NCBI GenBank assembly: GCA_964356495.1
Contig: CAYHHR010000001.1
Span: forward strand, 1-59,943
Origin: JAKANM01 sp964356495
GTDB lineage: Bacteria; Patescibacteriota; Patescibacteriia; Magasanikbacterales; GWA2-37-8
DNA: 59,943 bases
Reading direction: 5' to 3'
Part shown: one piece after another, positions 46,773-54,380 of the stretch
Numbering within the stretch: the stretch's first letter is position 1
Layout of the letters: the number at the start of each line of letters is the position of its first letter
The notes under the pieces: generated by a model
Told to the model about the DNA's origin: nothing
Seen by the model: only the letters and a program-made list of their open reading frames with translations
Databases searched by the model: none
Position numbers and translations under genes: made by a program

Positions 46773-47432
46773 ATGAAATTGAAAGTTTATTTAATTGGTT
46801 TTGGTTTGATTGCGCTGGGATTATTTTTTCAGGCTGGTAAAGCGCAGGCGGCGGAAATTAACGCATGTTTTTGTATTGATCAAACAGGAATCGGTAAATG
46901 CATCTCTGCGGCAGACGAGGTGGATTGTTATAAAAAGACAGAATGCTTCGGGCACTCTCCAATCGCTGATTCTCCAGCCTGGGAACAGACGGCCGCCAAT
47001 TGTGATGCATTTTTGCTAAAAAGTAACTATGGGTCCGGTGCTACGGGAGGTAGCACGCAACCATCTACTCCGGGAACCCCACCATCCCCTCAAGGTCCGA
47101 AATCGACCCTCAGCGCGCTCATCACCGAATGTGGGAAGGCTGGAACGATTGAAAACTGGAATCCGGATTGTAAAGATATCACAGTTTTTATTTCCTTAGC
47201 CTTGCAAATTGTTGAATTTATGTTTGGTATTATCGGCAGTATCGCCCTGTTGTTCTTCGTGTACGGCGGGTTCGTGTTTATCCTGTCGCAGGGCAATCCC
47301 GAACAAATTACCCATGGCAAAGCGATCATCGTCTCGGCGGTGCTTGGGATTATCATTGCTTTTAGTGGGTATGCGCTCGTCGATTTCATAGGAGGCGTGG
47401 TGGGGGTTAAATCGGAGTATAGACTTTATTAA
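46773..47432 (+). CDS. T4SS pilin-like protein 1 with Cys-rich ectodomain
   Basis: 219 aa. Signal peptide with AQA site (about 1-26), a cysteine-rich part (ACFCIDQTGIGKCISAADEV ... about 31-75), a Gly/Ser/Thr/Pro linker (about 88-108), then two membrane helices (about 141-167, and 182-207) with the pilin-type loop LSQGNPEQITHGKAII between them. The two-helix core is the VirB2-like pilin family seen in CPR bacteria. Membrane-bound, probably with the Cys-rich part outside. It is the first of a tandem set on one strand. Confidence 0.8.
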   Translation: MKLKVYLIGFGLIALGLFFQAGKAQAAEINACFCIDQTGIGKCISAADEVDCYKKTECFGHSPIADSPAWEQTAANCDAFLLKSNYGSGATGGSTQPSTPGTPPSPQGPKSTLSALITECGKAGTIENWNPDCKDITVFISLALQIVEFMFGIIGSIALLFFVYGGFVFILSQGNPEQITHGKAIIVSAVLGIIIAFSGYALVDFIGGVVGVKSEYRLY

Positions 47433-47434
47433 GT

Positions 47435-48010
47435 ATGATTTCGAAAAAGTTTTTAAAAATTCGATATTTATTTGGCTCATTAATTTTCGTTGTCTTATTA
47501 TTTCCGTCAGGTCCGGCAGAAGCAAGCGGTTCATGTTTTTGTTTAAAAAATGGTGAGCCGTCGTGTCATACCCTTAATCAAGGGGATTGTATGTCGAGCG
47601 CCTCTGAACCTTATGGCGCATGTTCATGGGATGGAACAGATCAAATTTGCGCTCAGCATGTCGATGAGCTTAATCTGACAAAGTCAAAGCCCGCCGCCTC
47701 ACCCGTCGCTGGTGATACAGAGGATAAGATTCAAGAAATTAAGGCCGAGGCGTACGTGACGCTCAGCCAACTTCCTGTCACTAGCCCCCAACAAATCATC
47801 GGTCTCGCGGTAAGAGTTTTGATGATGTTCATGGGATCGATCATGTTCGTGCTCGTGGTGTATGCTGGAGTGATGTGGATGACGGCGCAGGGAAATTCGG
47901 AACGGATTGAAAAATCCAAAAAGATTATGGTCTGGGCGACGCTCGGCGTGGCGGTGATGCTCCTAAGTTATATCGTGGTGAACTTTGTTTTTACCTCGAT
48001 CTCAAGTTGA
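47435..48010 (+). CDS. T4SS pilin-like protein 2 with Cys-rich ectodomain
   Basis: 191 aa. Signal peptide (about 1-30), a Cys-rich segment (GSCFCLKNGEPSCHTLNQGD, about 31-72), then the two-helix core: helix 1 around VRVLMMFMGSIMFVLVVYAG and helix 2 after WMTAQGNSERIEKSKKIMVW. The loop MTAQGN-x-E-R matches its neighbours. It is 2 bp downstream of pilin 1 and shares its cysteine-rich head type. Confidence 0.82.
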   Translation: MISKKFLKIRYLFGSLIFVVLLFPSGPAEASGSCFCLKNGEPSCHTLNQGDCMSSASEPYGACSWDGTDQICAQHVDELNLTKSKPAASPVAGDTEDKIQEIKAEAYVTLSQLPVTSPQQIIGLAVRVLMMFMGSIMFVLVVYAGVMWMTAQGNSERIEKSKKIMVWATLGVAVMLLSYIVVNFVFTSISS

Positions 48011-48014
48011 TAAT

Positions 48015-48389
48015 ATGAAAAAAATCATCATTCTCGTCTTTCTATTTTCTATTTTCTACTTTCTAAATCCTCATTCCGCGCTTGCCGCCTGCCCACCAGG
48101 CACTCCAGATGGTACGGTTTGTCTTGAAAATCCTTTGGTCGGCGATCCAACATCTGCGAGTAAAATTATCGGTACGCTCATAAAAGGTGTCCTGGCTGTT
48201 TTGGGTTCGATTACTCTCCTGATGCTCATTTGGGGAGGTTTTCAATGGCTTACCTCGGCTGGCAATAGCGAAAGAGTTGAGAAGGGTTCGAAAACGATGC
48301 TTTGGGCTCTGATTGGCACGGTTCTTATTCTTTCCGCCTATATTTTGATCAGCACTTTGACCAACATTCTCAGTACCGGCAAACCATAG
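48015..48389 (+). CDS. T4SS pilin-like protein 3
   Basis: 124 aa from the ATG at 48015. Signal peptide to ALA (about 26), a short head with CPPGTPDGTVC, then two membrane helices joined by the loop WLTSAGNSERVEKGSKTMLW. It follows pilin 2 by 4 bp. A weak spacer of 86 bp follows before pilin 4. Confidence 0.82.
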   Translation: MKKIIILVFLFSIFYFLNPHSALAACPPGTPDGTVCLENPLVGDPTSASKIIGTLIKGVLAVLGSITLLMLIWGGFQWLTSAGNSERVEKGSKTMLWALIGTVLILSAYILISTLTNILSTGKP

Positions 48390-48475
48390 AATTGTGTCAA
48401 AAAATTAGGCATGGTATAATATTTCAAGTATCGCAAATATATGCAAAAAAATAAATACGGAAAGGGGGTGGAATT

Positions 48476-48859
48476 ATGAACAAAGTACAGAAATTAGTTT
48501 CCGTCATGGTAATGGGTATGAGCCTGTTTTCCGTCGTTCCAGCCTTAGCGGCGAATATTGACGCTGGTGAGTTATTGCCAAGCGCTATCGCCCAAACCAT
48601 TGGTTTGTCCACTGCGGATGTGCGCGTTACAATCGCCAAAATTATCAGAGTGGCCATGGGTCTCCTTGGTATTATCGCGGTAGTAATCGTCCTCATCGGA
48701 GGTTTCACCTGGATGACAGCCGGCGGCAACGACGAGAAAGTTGGAGAAGCCAAGAAATGGATTTTCTCCGGCATTATTGGTCTCGCGATTATCTTGTCCG
48801 CTTACGCTATCGCGAATTTCGTGATCACCAATTTAGTTAGTGCGACTACATCCCCTTAA
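48476..48859 (+). CDS. T4SS pilin-like protein 4
   Basis: 127 aa. Signal peptide to ALA (about 24). Two-helix core with WMTAGGNDEKVGEAKKWIFS in the loop, then GIIGLAIILSAYAIANFVI. A strong Shine-Dalgarno (AAAGGGGGTGG) precedes the ATG, unlike the other pilins, so this may be the major pilin subunit. It is closest to pilin 5. Confidence 0.85.
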   Translation: MNKVQKLVSVMVMGMSLFSVVPALAANIDAGELLPSAIAQTIGLSTADVRVTIAKIIRVAMGLLGIIAVVIVLIGGFTWMTAGGNDEKVGEAKKWIFSGIIGLAIILSAYAIANFVITNLVSATTSP

Positions 48860-48960
48860 TTCCCATTAAAACTGCTCCTAATTTTCTACTGGCCTCGCGC
48901 CATGCGAGAATTGGGAAGCGGATTATACCTTTTAGGAGTAGAATGTATAATCGCTAAGTA

Positions 48961-49037
48961 ATTCCCCGCTTGGGCGGGGTAGGGGTGGGTTGGTGAACAT
49001 TCACGAACCCCTCCCTACCCTCCCCCCGAGGAGGGAT
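48961..49037. repeat. Palindrome pair between pilins 4 and 5
   Basis: Two facing units: ATTCCCCGCTTGGGCGGGGT ... GGTTGGTGAAC and TTCACGAACCCCTCC ... GAGGAGGGA. The left unit equals the one inside the PilX-like gene at 34 of 35 positions. Confidence 0.8.
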
Positions 49038-49062
49038 TTGAACGTCGAGATGACACTATTAT

Positions 49063-49473
49063 ATGAAAAATAAATTATTAGTTGTCGCTTTTGCATCATT
49101 GTTGTTATTGGGTCTTACTTTATCAAAATTACCCGCTTCCGCGGCGATTGAGTTTACCACTCAGGGACCGGATTTGGGTGTTAAATATCCAGGTTACGCC
49201 GGTCTTTCCAACGTTGACCCTCGTATTACGACCGCTAAACTGATCCGAATCGCGCTGAGCGTGCTAGGGACGCTTTTCTTGTTAATCGTTCTCTACGGTG
49301 GCTTTCTGTGGATGACAGCCGGCGGCAACGAAGACCGGGTCGGTGAAGCAAAAAAATGGATTGCCTCGGGGGTAATCGGGCTCGCGATTATTCTTTCAGC
49401 TTTTGGGATTACCACTTTCGTTCTGAACAATCTGACAGCGGCGACGACCTCGGGTGAGGCCACCAGTATTTAG
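49063..49473 (+). CDS. T4SS pilin-like protein 5
   Basis: 136 aa. Signal peptide (about 1-27, to ASA), a short head (IEFTTQGPDLGVKYPGY), and the two-helix core with WMTAGGNEDRVGEAKKWIAS and GVIGLAIILSAFGITTFVL. Near-identical loop to pilin 4, indicating recent duplication. It follows a palindrome pair, which may break the transcript. Confidence 0.85.
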   Translation: MKNKLLVVAFASLLLLGLTLSKLPASAAIEFTTQGPDLGVKYPGYAGLSNVDPRITTAKLIRIALSVLGTLFLLIVLYGGFLWMTAGGNEDRVGEAKKWIASGVIGLAIILSAFGITTFVLNNLTAATTSGEATSI

Positions 49474-49480
49474 AATTTTT

Positions 49481-50002
49481 ATGGGTTTAATAAATAAAAT
49501 TGGTCTTACGATCGCTCTGGCACTGATGCTTTTCATGGTGCCACTGTCCGCTCTGGCCGCGGACAAATATGGTATAGACGCGACACAGCAAGCCACGGGC
49601 GGCCTTCTTCCGTCAACCGTCGCGGGAGCAAAAACGGTGCCTGAGGTAGTTGGCGGGATAGTAAAAGTTGCGCTATCGCTGATTGGTATTGTTTTCTTTG
49701 GTTTAATTTTTTATGCCGGATTTGTTTGGATGACAGCGCAGGGCAATTCAGAAAGAGTCGAATCAGCAAAAAATACTATTACTGGCGCCGCGATCGGTCT
49801 TATTATCGTGATGGCGGCGTATGCGGTGACGAATTTTGTCTTTACCAATTTGGCGCCGGGCGGTGGCGCCAGTTCAAATCCCGATCAGGCATGTATTGCC
49901 AAAGGTGGAAGTTGTCAGCCTTTGGGACCCACCTGCATTTCGCCCAAACGCATTGGATATAACGAGTGTACAAGCGCAGCCAATTTGCAATGTTGTTATT
50001 AG
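49481..50002 (+). CDS. T4SS pilin-like protein 6 with Cys-rich tail
   Basis: 173 aa, starting at 49481. Signal peptide to ALA, the two-helix core with WMTAQGNSERVESAKNTITG, and, unusually, a C-terminal cysteine-rich tail (ACIAKGGSCQPLGPTCISPK ... CTSAANLQCCY), whereas pilins 1 and 2 carry the Cys-rich part at the N-terminus. It is 7 bp after pilin 5 and precedes pilin 7 by 37 bp. Confidence 0.82.
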   Translation: MGLINKIGLTIALALMLFMVPLSALAADKYGIDATQQATGGLLPSTVAGAKTVPEVVGGIVKVALSLIGIVFFGLIFYAGFVWMTAQGNSERVESAKNTITGAAIGLIIVMAAYAVTNFVFTNLAPGGGASSNPDQACIAKGGSCQPLGPTCISPKRIGYNECTSAANLQCCY

Positions 50003-50039
50003 GTTCAACAATAAAAAATATATTTCTTAGGATAAGATT

Positions 50040-50405
50040 ATGAAAAAAATATTTTTCGCTTCAACAATAATCTGCAGTTTGTTAGTTTCGGGAGTGGTGC
50101 TAGCCGCCGGTCCGTTTGATGCCGCGAACACAAATTTAGGTAGCGCTCTAAAAACGACCGGTCTCTCAAGTGAAATTTCCACCAGCATCGGCACGGTTGT
50201 CAAAGGGCTTCTCGCGATCGTTGGCACCTTATTTTTGCTTCTTACTGTTTACGCAGGTATCACCTGGATGACAGCGCAAGGCAATGAAGAAAAAGTAACC
50301 AAGGCAAAAGGTACGATCGAAGCGGCGGTAATCGGTTTATTTATCGTGATGGCGGCCTATGCGATCACCGCGTTTGTGACGAGTAAAGTTGGAGGAGTAG
50401 TATGA
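50040..50405 (+). CDS. T4SS pilin-like protein 7
   Basis: 121 aa. Signal peptide to LAA, a short head, then the two helices with WMTAQGNEEKVTKAKGTIEA and AVIGLFIVMAAYAITAFVT. The stop overlaps the start of pilin 8 by 4 bp, so translation is coupled. Confidence 0.84.
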   Translation: MKKIFFASTIICSLLVSGVVLAAGPFDAANTNLGSALKTTGLSSEISTSIGTVVKGLLAIVGTLFLLLTVYAGITWMTAQGNEEKVTKAKGTIEAAVIGLFIVMAAYAITAFVTSKVGGVV

Positions 50406-50809
50406 TGAAATTTTTTAAATTATACATTTTAGCGGTTGGGCTCATATTTAGCGTTGCGAGTCCGGTCGCGGTCGGAGCGGTCGATACCAGGAGTTTGGAA
50501 GAACAGATCGCTGGCAAAGCCGGGTATGCAACTGTAGGTGTGAATGAGTTCACTCTGTCCGAGACGATCGGGCGGGTGATTAAGGTGGTTTTGGGATTTG
50601 TCGGCACGCTTTTTTTCGCTTTGACTGTTTATGCCGGTTACCTCTGGATGACGGCATCTGGAAATGAGGATCAAGTAACCAAAGCAAAGGACGTTTTGAA
50701 AATGGCTGTCATTGGGATAATAATCGTAGTCGCGGCTTATAGTATTACCACGTATGTCTTGATTTTTATGGCGCAATCGACTTCATTCAGCAGTTCAGTA
50801 GGTAAATAA
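50402..50809 (+). CDS. T4SS pilin-like protein 8
   Basis: 135 aa. Signal peptide (about 1-23), head with DTRSLEEQIAGKAGYATVGV, two helices and loop WMTASGNEDQVTKAKDVLKM. It overlaps pilin 7 and ends 2 bp before pilin 9, suggesting a stoichiometric set. Confidence 0.84.
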   Translation: MMKFFKLYILAVGLIFSVASPVAVGAVDTRSLEEQIAGKAGYATVGVNEFTLSETIGRVIKVVLGFVGTLFFALTVYAGYLWMTASGNEDQVTKAKDVLKMAVIGIIIVVAAYSITTYVLIFMAQSTSFSSSVGK

Positions 50810-50811
50810 TT

Positions 50812-51267
50812 ATGAAACTCTTTAATTTTTTGTTACTGACAACTGGCATGATCGGTTTTTTCGTTTTCATTTCTCCTGCCTCCGCTCAAAATTACGCTCC
50901 GATTCAAGGAGCGTGGGATCAGCTTGGCCATGCAGCCGGAGCGAGTGGCGCCGGATATGGCGAGGCGGTGGATCCACGTTTAATTGTTTCGAATATAGTG
51001 AAGGTAGCTCTCGGTTTAGTAGCGACGATAATTTTTGTTCTCATGGTTTATGCTGGGTATAAGTGGATGACGGCCGGAGGCAATGATGAGCAAATCGCCG
51101 ATTCGAAGCGGATGATTTTTAATGCGACGATTGGTCTCATTATAATTTTGGCGGCCTACGGTATCACGATTTTGATTACTAATTTGGCGTTGGGACGCAA
51201 TCTTGGTAGTGGCGCCAGCGGCGGTTCGTCATTAGAAAATGCGATAGAGAAAGTTTCTCCACTATGA
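50812..51267 (+). CDS. T4SS pilin-like protein 9
   Basis: 151 aa. Signal peptide to ASA, a Gly-rich head (HAAGASGAGYGEAVD), two helices with loop WMTAGGNDEQIADSKRMIFN, and a Gly/Ser tail. Its stop overlaps the glycosyltransferase start by 4 bp, tying that enzyme to the pilin operon. Confidence 0.84.
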   Translation: MKLFNFLLLTTGMIGFFVFISPASAQNYAPIQGAWDQLGHAAGASGAGYGEAVDPRLIVSNIVKVALGLVATIIFVLMVYAGYKWMTAGGNDEQIADSKRMIFNATIGLIIILAAYGITILITNLALGRNLGSGASGGSSLENAIEKVSPL

Positions 51268-52412
51268 AAATTTGGTTTTACTACGCTAAGTCCGGCGGAG
51301 GGCACAAAGCTCCTGCCGAGGCTTTGGCTCGTGAAATGCAAAAATTATATCCGGATCAGAAGATTAAGCTGGTTGATTTGGCTGAAAAGGCCGAACTTTT
51401 TTTTAGGTACGCGATTGAGGATTGGTATGCGGCTTTGATCCATTATATTCCCTGGCTGTATTCGCTTCTCTATATAATAAATAATTGGCGGCCGGTCATA
51501 ACGGCTGAAAATAAAGTTATCAATTATTTCGTGAAGCCTTGGATCAAGGCTCTGCTGGTGCTTGATCGCCCGGACGGAATAGTTTCCACCCATTTTTTTC
51601 TTTCGCCGCTCAAGGTTGCCATGCGTGAACTCAAAATTTCCATTCCAATCACGGTGGTCGTGACCGAGCCTTTTAGCGTGCCGCCAACCTGGTTTTATTT
51701 TCCGGAAGAGAAATTCGTTGTTTTTTCCGCCGCCGCAAAAGCGATCGCCTTGAAAAATGGGGTGTCTGAAAGCAATATCGCGGTTTTCCAGCCGGTTATC
51801 AATCATCCGGTTTTGATATTGGATGAAAATGGCATCGCGTTTATAAAGGAAAAGTACGGTTTAACAAAGGGTAAAAAAATGGTTCTGATTATCGGCGGCG
51901 CTAACGGTCTGCCGCGGGGAGAGAAGATTTTTTCGGCGTTGCTCGAGGACTCGGCTGATGTTGAGTTTGTGGTGGTTTGCGGCGACAACAAACATTCTTT
52001 GGAAAAAATGCGTGCTATTTCAGAGAAACATCCAAAGATGGCGGTGGTGCTGGGATTTGTGAAGGAAATTTCTGAGCTGTTGGCCATTGCCGATTTGGTA
52101 ATTGGCAAGGCTGGAGCCGGCGTGGTTTTTGAAACATTATTAAATAAGAAACCACTCCTTATCACCCATTATATTTATGGACAGGAAAAAGGAACAATGA
52201 AATTTGTGGTGAAAAAAAATCTTGGCTGGTACGAGCCCAGGCCTTCGCGTATCGCGCAGAAAGTTCGGGAGTGCCTCAGTCCGGAGGAGCAGAGTCGCAT
52301 CGCGGCGGCGCATGAGGCGCTCAGGCTTGCCCCCGGGAATGAGAAAGTAGCAAACTATCTCTTTCGCTCTTTGTCTGAGCGGCAGGCCTGCCTACCGGAC
52401 AGGCAGGCTTGA
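51264..52412 (+). CDS. MurG/MGDG synthase-like glycosyltransferase (GT28-type)
   Basis: 382 aa. The N-terminus WFYYAKSGGGHKAPAEALAR matches the GGGH motif of monogalactosyldiacylglycerol synthases and MurG. The C-terminal half has VLIIGGANGLPRG and the sugar-nucleotide site VIGKAGAGVVFETLLNKKPL. It would transfer a sugar from UDP-sugar to a lipid or similar acceptor at the membrane. The last residues (ACLPDRQA) are coded by a palindromic repeat, so the natural end has been lost or replaced. It is coupled by overlap to pilin 9. Confidence 0.85.
   Translation: MKIWFYYAKSGGGHKAPAEALAREMQKLYPDQKIKLVDLAEKAELFFRYAIEDWYAALIHYIPWLYSLLYIINNWRPVITAENKVINYFVKPWIKALLVLDRPDGIVSTHFFLSPLKVAMRELKISIPITVVVTEPFSVPPTWFYFPEEKFVVFSAAAKAIALKNGVSESNIAVFQPVINHPVLILDENGIAFIKEKYGLTKGKKMVLIIGGANGLPRGEKIFSALLEDSADVEFVVVCGDNKHSLEKMRAISEKHPKMAVVLGFVKEISELLAIADLVIGKAGAGVVFETLLNKKPLLITHYIYGQEKGTMKFVVKKNLGWYEPRPSRIAQKVRECLSPEEQSRIAAAHEALRLAPGNEKVANYLFRSLSERQACLPDRQA
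52382..52408. repeat. Palindrome coding the C-terminus of the glycosyltransferase
   Basis: GCAGGCCTGCC ... GGCAGGC, a perfect-armed palindrome about 27 bp long, related to 39606-39629 and to CCTGCCTACCGGTAGGCAG at 52442-52460. Confidence 0.8.
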
Positions 52413-52475
52413 TTTTTTTGCGGAAATATAGTATAATCAGCCCTGCCTACCGGTAGGCAGCGAGAAATTTTATAT

Positions 52476-52549
52476 GGTGTCTATAGTGTAATGGTTAGCA
52501 CGAGAGATTGTGGATCTCTCAGATTGGGTTCAAATCCCAATAGACACCC
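52476..52549 (+). tRNA. tRNA-His (GTG)
   Basis: Acceptor GGTGTCT / AGACACC, anticodon stem AGAGA / TCTCT with loop TTGTGGA (anticodon GTG), T arm TTGGG-TTCAAAT-CCCAA. The base before the 5' end is T, so G-1 would be added after transcription. Confidence 0.95.
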
Positions 52550-52558
52550 CAAGTGAAA

Positions 52559-52600
52559 AATCCGAAATCACAAATCCGAAATCCGAAACTCGAAATCCCA
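52559..52600. repeat. AAATCCGA-type short tandem repeat
   Basis: Four to five imperfect copies of AATCCGAAATC-like units. The same motif lies at 54203-54232, where it codes the tail of the NYN protein. Confidence 0.65.
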
Positions 52601-52604
52601 ATGA

Positions 52605-52643
52605 CCAACAAAAAAACCAACCTCGATGTTGGTTTTTTGTTGG
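52605..52643. terminator. Bidirectional terminator between convergent tRNAs
   Basis: Long palindrome CCAACAAAAAAACCAAC / GTTGGTTTTTTGTTGG with loop CTCGAT; T tracts face both strands between tRNA-His (+) and tRNA-Arg (-). Confidence 0.85.
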
Positions 52644-52663
52644 AATTTTGATATAATATTGGT

Positions 52664-52701
52664 GGGACACTTAGCGTCCCTAGAACGACGCTCAGCGTCG
52701 T
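52664..52701. repeat. Paired hairpins GGGACAC / ACGACGC
   Basis: Two hairpins, GGGACACTTAGCGTCCC and ACGACGCTCAGCGTCGT, 4 bp apart, touching the 3' end of tRNA-Arg. The same pair in opposite order is at 58243-58280. Confidence 0.75.
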
Positions 52702-52772
52702 GACCCTGCTAGGAATCGAACCTAGATCCGCAGCTTAGAAGGCTGCTGTTCTATCCATTGAACTACAAGGTC
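52701..52772 (-). tRNA. tRNA-Arg (TCT)
   Basis: Acceptor GACCTTG / CAGGGTC (one G-T pair), anticodon stem GCAGC / GCTGC with loop CTTCTAA (anticodon TCT), T arm CTAGG-TTCGATT-CCTAG. Confidence 0.94.
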
Positions 52773-52826
52773 AAAGCGCAATTATACTACTTTATTTTCG
52801 CTAAAAAATCAAGCTTTAATATTGAT

Positions 52827-53183
52827 ATGAAGAAACTAGGCCTGTTTGTTCTAACAATAATTTTTTCTTTTGGAATCGCGCAGTTTTCACTCGCGCAAAA
52901 TTATGGTCTTGATGATACCGCCAAGAAGGCCAATTATGATACCACCGGCAAGACGGATATCTATTCCCTGCTTGGTACCGCTGTAAAGGGTTTTCTCGCG
53001 GCCTTATCGATCGTTTTTTTCTTTCTGATTACTTATGCCGGCTTAATGTGGATGAAGGCGCGCGGCAATCAGGATGAGGTGACGCGAGCCAAAACTATGG
53101 TCGAGGAAGCTATCATTGGTTTGGTGGTTTCGGCGTCCGCGTATGCCCTGACAAATTTCGTGCTAGGTAAATTAAATCATTGA
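52827..53183 (+). CDS. T4SS pilin-like protein 10
   Basis: 118 aa from the ATG at 52827. Signal peptide to LAQ (about 1-22), head NYGLDDTAKKANYDTTGK, then the two-helix core with WMKARGNQDEVTRAKTMVEE and IIGLVVSASAYALTNFVLG. It sits apart from the other nine, beyond the glycosyltransferase and two tRNA genes. The rpsO promoter -35 box overlaps its stop codon. Confidence 0.83.
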   Translation: MKKLGLFVLTIIFSFGIAQFSLAQNYGLDDTAKKANYDTTGKTDIYSLLGTAVKGFLAALSIVFFFLITYAGLMWMKARGNQDEVTRAKTMVEEAIIGLVVSASAYALTNFVLGKLNH

Positions 53184-53208
53184 CAAAAAACCTTTCGTCT
53201 GCTATAGT
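53180..53208 (+). promoter_or_regulatory. Promoter of rpsO
   Basis: TTGACA (53180-53185), 17 bp, TATAGT (53203-53208). The leader contains a hairpin TGAGG-ACATGC-CCTCA and about 70 bp before the start. Confidence 0.75.
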
Positions 53209-53280
53209 CTACCCATTAAATCTACACCCCCAAACGATTGAGGACATGCCCTCATTACGCTTGGTAACATCTATGCATGT

Positions 53281-53652
53281 ATGATAGATACAAAGAAAAA
53301 ACAGGCAATCATTAAGAAATTTCAGACTCACGCCGGAGATACCGGTTCGAGCGAGGTCCAAATCGCGATTTTGACCGCCGAAATTGAGGAACTCAGTCTT
53401 CATTTGAAGACACATCCGAAGGATCATTCGTCCCGCCGCGGCCTCCTCCGCAAAGTAAATTCGCGCCGCAGTTTGATTCGTTTCCTGAAGCGTGAGAATC
53501 CGGAGAGTTACGAAAAACTCATAAAAAAACTTAAAATAAAACAGGGTCGCGTGATCGAGAAGCTTGGCGCCGCCGGCGCTGTTGCCGAGGAAGAAGAATT
53601 GGAAGTAGACGCGGCCGCTCTCGTAGAAGAACATGAAACCACAACTAAATAA
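53281..53652 (+). CDS. rpsO: Small ribosomal subunit protein uS15 with acidic extension
   Basis: 123 aa. The core matches S15: FQTHAGDTGSSEVQIAILTA, HLKTHPKDHSSRRGLLRKV and RRSLIRFLKRENPESYEKLI. The normal length is about 89 aa; here a 34-residue Ala/Glu-rich extension (AEEEELEVDAAALVEEHETT) follows, which is unusual. It binds 16S rRNA early in 30S assembly. Its end overlaps the NYN gene by 20 bp; pnp follows further on, the common rpsO-pnp pairing. Confidence 0.95.
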   Translation: MIDTKKKQAIIKKFQTHAGDTGSSEVQIAILTAEIEELSLHLKTHPKDHSSRRGLLRKVNSRRSLIRFLKRENPESYEKLIKKLKIKQGRVIEKLGAAGAVAEEEELEVDAAALVEEHETTTK

Positions 53653-54247
53653 AAAAGCTCATCCTTTGAAACATCCCGACCAGCGCGTTGGGGTGTTTAT
53701 TGATGTCCAAAACATGTATTACAGCGCCAAAAATCTTTTTAGCGCCAAGGTAAATTTTGGAAACATCGTTCAAGAAGCGATCGCCGGAAGAAAGATGATT
53801 CGCGCCATTGCCTATGTGGTAAGCACCGAAGGCAAAGAGGAACAGCCGTTTTTCGACGCTTTGTACAATCTGGGAATTGAAACCAAAGATAAGCCATTGC
53901 AAATCTTTTTTGGCGGTGAGAAAAAGGCCGACTGGGATGTCGGGATCGCGGTAGACGCGATTCGTTTTTCTCCGAGCCTGGACGCGATTATTCTTGTGAG
54001 CGGTGACGGAGATTATGTGCCGCTGGTTGAATATTTACGAAATCAAGGCAAACAGGTTGAGGTGATGGCTTTTGGCGAAACTACCTCTAGTAAATTAATT
54101 GATTCCGCCGATGATTTTATCGACCTCAGTGCTGACAAAGGAAAGTTTCTGATTCAGGACCGAAGGTACAGCGCGAAGTTAGCTCGACCGAATGGTTTAA
54201 AACCCGAAACACGAAATCCGAAATCCGAAACAAATACCAAAATTTAA
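53633..54247 (+). CDS. NYN/LabA-like PIN-fold RNase
   Basis: 204 aa. The NYN domain acidic sites are visible: VGVFIDVQNMYYSAK, KADWDVGIAVDA and IILVSGDGDYVPLVEY. These proteins form a PIN-like metal-dependent RNase fold and often act in RNA decay, which fits the pnp neighbour and overlap with rpsO. The last 15 or so residues (KPETRNPKSETNTKI) are coded by the AAATCCGA-type repeat and are probably not functional. Confidence 0.86.
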   Translation: MKPQLNKKAHPLKHPDQRVGVFIDVQNMYYSAKNLFSAKVNFGNIVQEAIAGRKMIRAIAYVVSTEGKEEQPFFDALYNLGIETKDKPLQIFFGGEKKADWDVGIAVDAIRFSPSLDAIILVSGDGDYVPLVEYLRNQGKQVEVMAFGETTSSKLIDSADDFIDLSADKGKFLIQDRRYSAKLARPNGLKPETRNPKSETNTKI

Positions 54248-54298
54248 AAATTTTAATTTTGTGTTTGTTTCGAGTTTCGAAATTTGAATTTCGAATTT
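54203..54298. repeat. AAATCCGA-type repeat and inverted partner at the NYN end
   Basis: ACCCGAAACACGAAATCCGA units (54203-54232) inside the gene are mirrored downstream by TTTCGAGTTTCGAAATTTGA and AATTTCGAATTT (54266-54298), so the transcript end can form a weak stem. Confidence 0.55.
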
Positions 54299-54335
54299 AA
54301 TTCAGAGGGGTTGGTCGGTGGACACAAAGACCTTT

Positions 54336-54355
54336 ACTGAGGTCTGAAGCTCATC
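54336..54355 (+). promoter_or_regulatory. Hairpin in the pnp leader
   Basis: AGACCT-TTACTG-AGGTCT sits in the leader about 30 bp upstream of the pnp start. Leader hairpins are known sites of PNPase autoregulation in other bacteria; here this is inference. Confidence 0.4.
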
Positions 54356-54380
54356 GGTCAACTTCAAAAAAAAAATTAAT

